Under the pieces are notes generated by a model. The model worked only from the letters and a program-made list of their open reading frames with translations. It was not told where the DNA came from and ran no database searches. Shown here piece after piece: positions 5,505-6,121 of a stretch of 6,121 nucleotides of DNA. Numbering within the stretch: position 1 is the first letter of the stretch; each line of letters begins with the position of its first letter. Source of the stretch: Clostridium sp. UBA5530 (GTDB lineage Bacteria > Bacillota > Clostridia > Clostridiales > Clostridiaceae). A program made the position numbers and the translations under genes. The stretch is from positions 12,674 through 18,794 of the forward strand of contig DINW01000038.1 of assembly GCA_002423705.1 (NCBI GenBank), given 5' to 3'.

Positions 5505-6121
5505 AACTCACAGTGCTTTTAGTAGATGATGAACTTATGCTTATGAAGACTTTAAAAAAGGCGATTGAAAAAGTGGAAGGATTTGAGGTCATAGGGGAGT
5601 CTAAGGATGGCTATGAAGCTATTGAGGTTTTTAAAAGAGAAAGACCAGATATAGTATTTTTAGATGTAGAAATGAAAGAACTCAATGGTATAGAGTGTGC
5701 TAAGATAATCCTGGACTTAAATCCTAAAACTATAATAATATTTGCAACAGCCCATAGTGAATATATGATAGATGCCTTTGAGCTGTATGCCTTTGATTAT
5801 TTAGTAAAACCCTTTAAGCTAGATAGAATATATAAGACTTTAGAAAGGATAAGAGACTTAAAAGAGGTGGATTTACCATCTCTCCCAAAAGAAATCAATG
5901 AAGAGTTCAAAAAGCTAGTTATTAAAAACAAAAGTGGAGTAACTTTTGTTGATATAAAGGATATAATTTTGGTACAGAGAGAGGAAGGCGCAACTGTTAT
6001 ATATACAAAAGATAGCAGTTATGTGACTTCAGAAGGACTGACAGATGTTGAAAATAAGCTTCCAGAGAAACTTTTCTTTAGAAGTCATAAGTCCTATATC
6101 ATAAATTTATCTGAAATAAGC
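5501..6121 (+). CDS. LytTR-family (AgrA/LytR-like) response regulator, 3'-partial
   Basis: DNA-binding response regulator, the likely partner of the kinase at 2500. The 207 codons visible run off the right edge without a stop. Receiver domain at about 1-118: acidic pair D9-D10, phosphoacceptor D55 in VFLDVEM, conserved Thr in FATAH (T83), and K103 in YLVKPF. A linker follows, then a LytTR DNA-binding domain from about 136, including IKNKSGVTFVDIKDIILVQREE and FFRSHKSYIINLSEI. LytTR regulators are usually about 230-250 residues, so roughly 30-40 residues are missing. LytTR regulators are commonly paired with AgrC/VirS/LytS-type kinases; here the candidate kinase lies three genes upstream. The TTG start and 4-nt TTGA overlap imply coupling to translation of the small gene. 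It is easily missed because it has an unusual start and no stop within the window. Confidence 0.93.
   Translation, partial: MKLTVLLVDDELMLMKTLKKAIEKVEGFEVIGESKDGYEAIEVFKRERPDIVFLDVEMKELNGIECAKIILDLNPKTIIIFATAHSEYMIDAFELYAFDYLVKPFKLDRIYKTLERIRDLKEVDLPSLPKEINEEFKKLVIKNKSGVTFVDIKDIILVQREEGATVIYTKDSSYVTSEGLTDVENKLPEKLFFRSHKSYIINLSEIS

Overview
The window is AT-rich (about one third G+C by eye). It uses AGA/AGG and ATA codons heavily and has strong AGGAGG-type ribosome binding sites with some GTG and TTG starts. This, together with the protein families present, points to a low-GC Gram-positive of the class Clostridia, probably a Clostridium-like genus. I cannot name a species. All genes are on the + strand, and I see no RNA gene, CRISPR array, insertion sequence or origin.

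Region 1 (1 to about 2435): a CadA/ZntA-type heavy-metal P-type ATPase whose 5' end lies outside the window. The reading frame is already open at base 3 and encodes the tail of a first metal-binding (HMA) domain, so the methionine codon at 51 is internal and not the true start. A second HMA domain with CxxC, a histidine-rich linker and the complete ATPase core follow. A strong intrinsic terminator (12-bp perfect stem, then a T-rich tract) closes the unit.

Region 2 (about 2438 to the right edge): a near-consensus housekeeping promoter (TAGACA, 17 bp, TATAAT) sits immediately after that terminator and starts a five-gene same-strand cluster. The genes are a short two-helix membrane histidine kinase, a short NfeD-family membrane protein, the flotillin-like protein FloA, a small unrecognised charged protein, and a LytTR-type response regulator that runs off the right edge. 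The last three are tightly packed: a 3-nt gap between floA and the small gene, and a 4-nt TTGA overlap between the small gene and the regulator. No terminator is visible inside the cluster.

The most interesting feature is the layout of region 2. A sensor kinase and a response regulator of the type that usually works with it flank a membrane-microdomain (NfeD/FloA) module instead of sitting next to each other. The inference is that the two-component pair and the flotillin module form one functional unit, perhaps a membrane-state or cell-envelope sensing circuit, with the unknown 145-residue protein as a possible adaptor. The response regulator gene has a TTG start and is open to the window edge.
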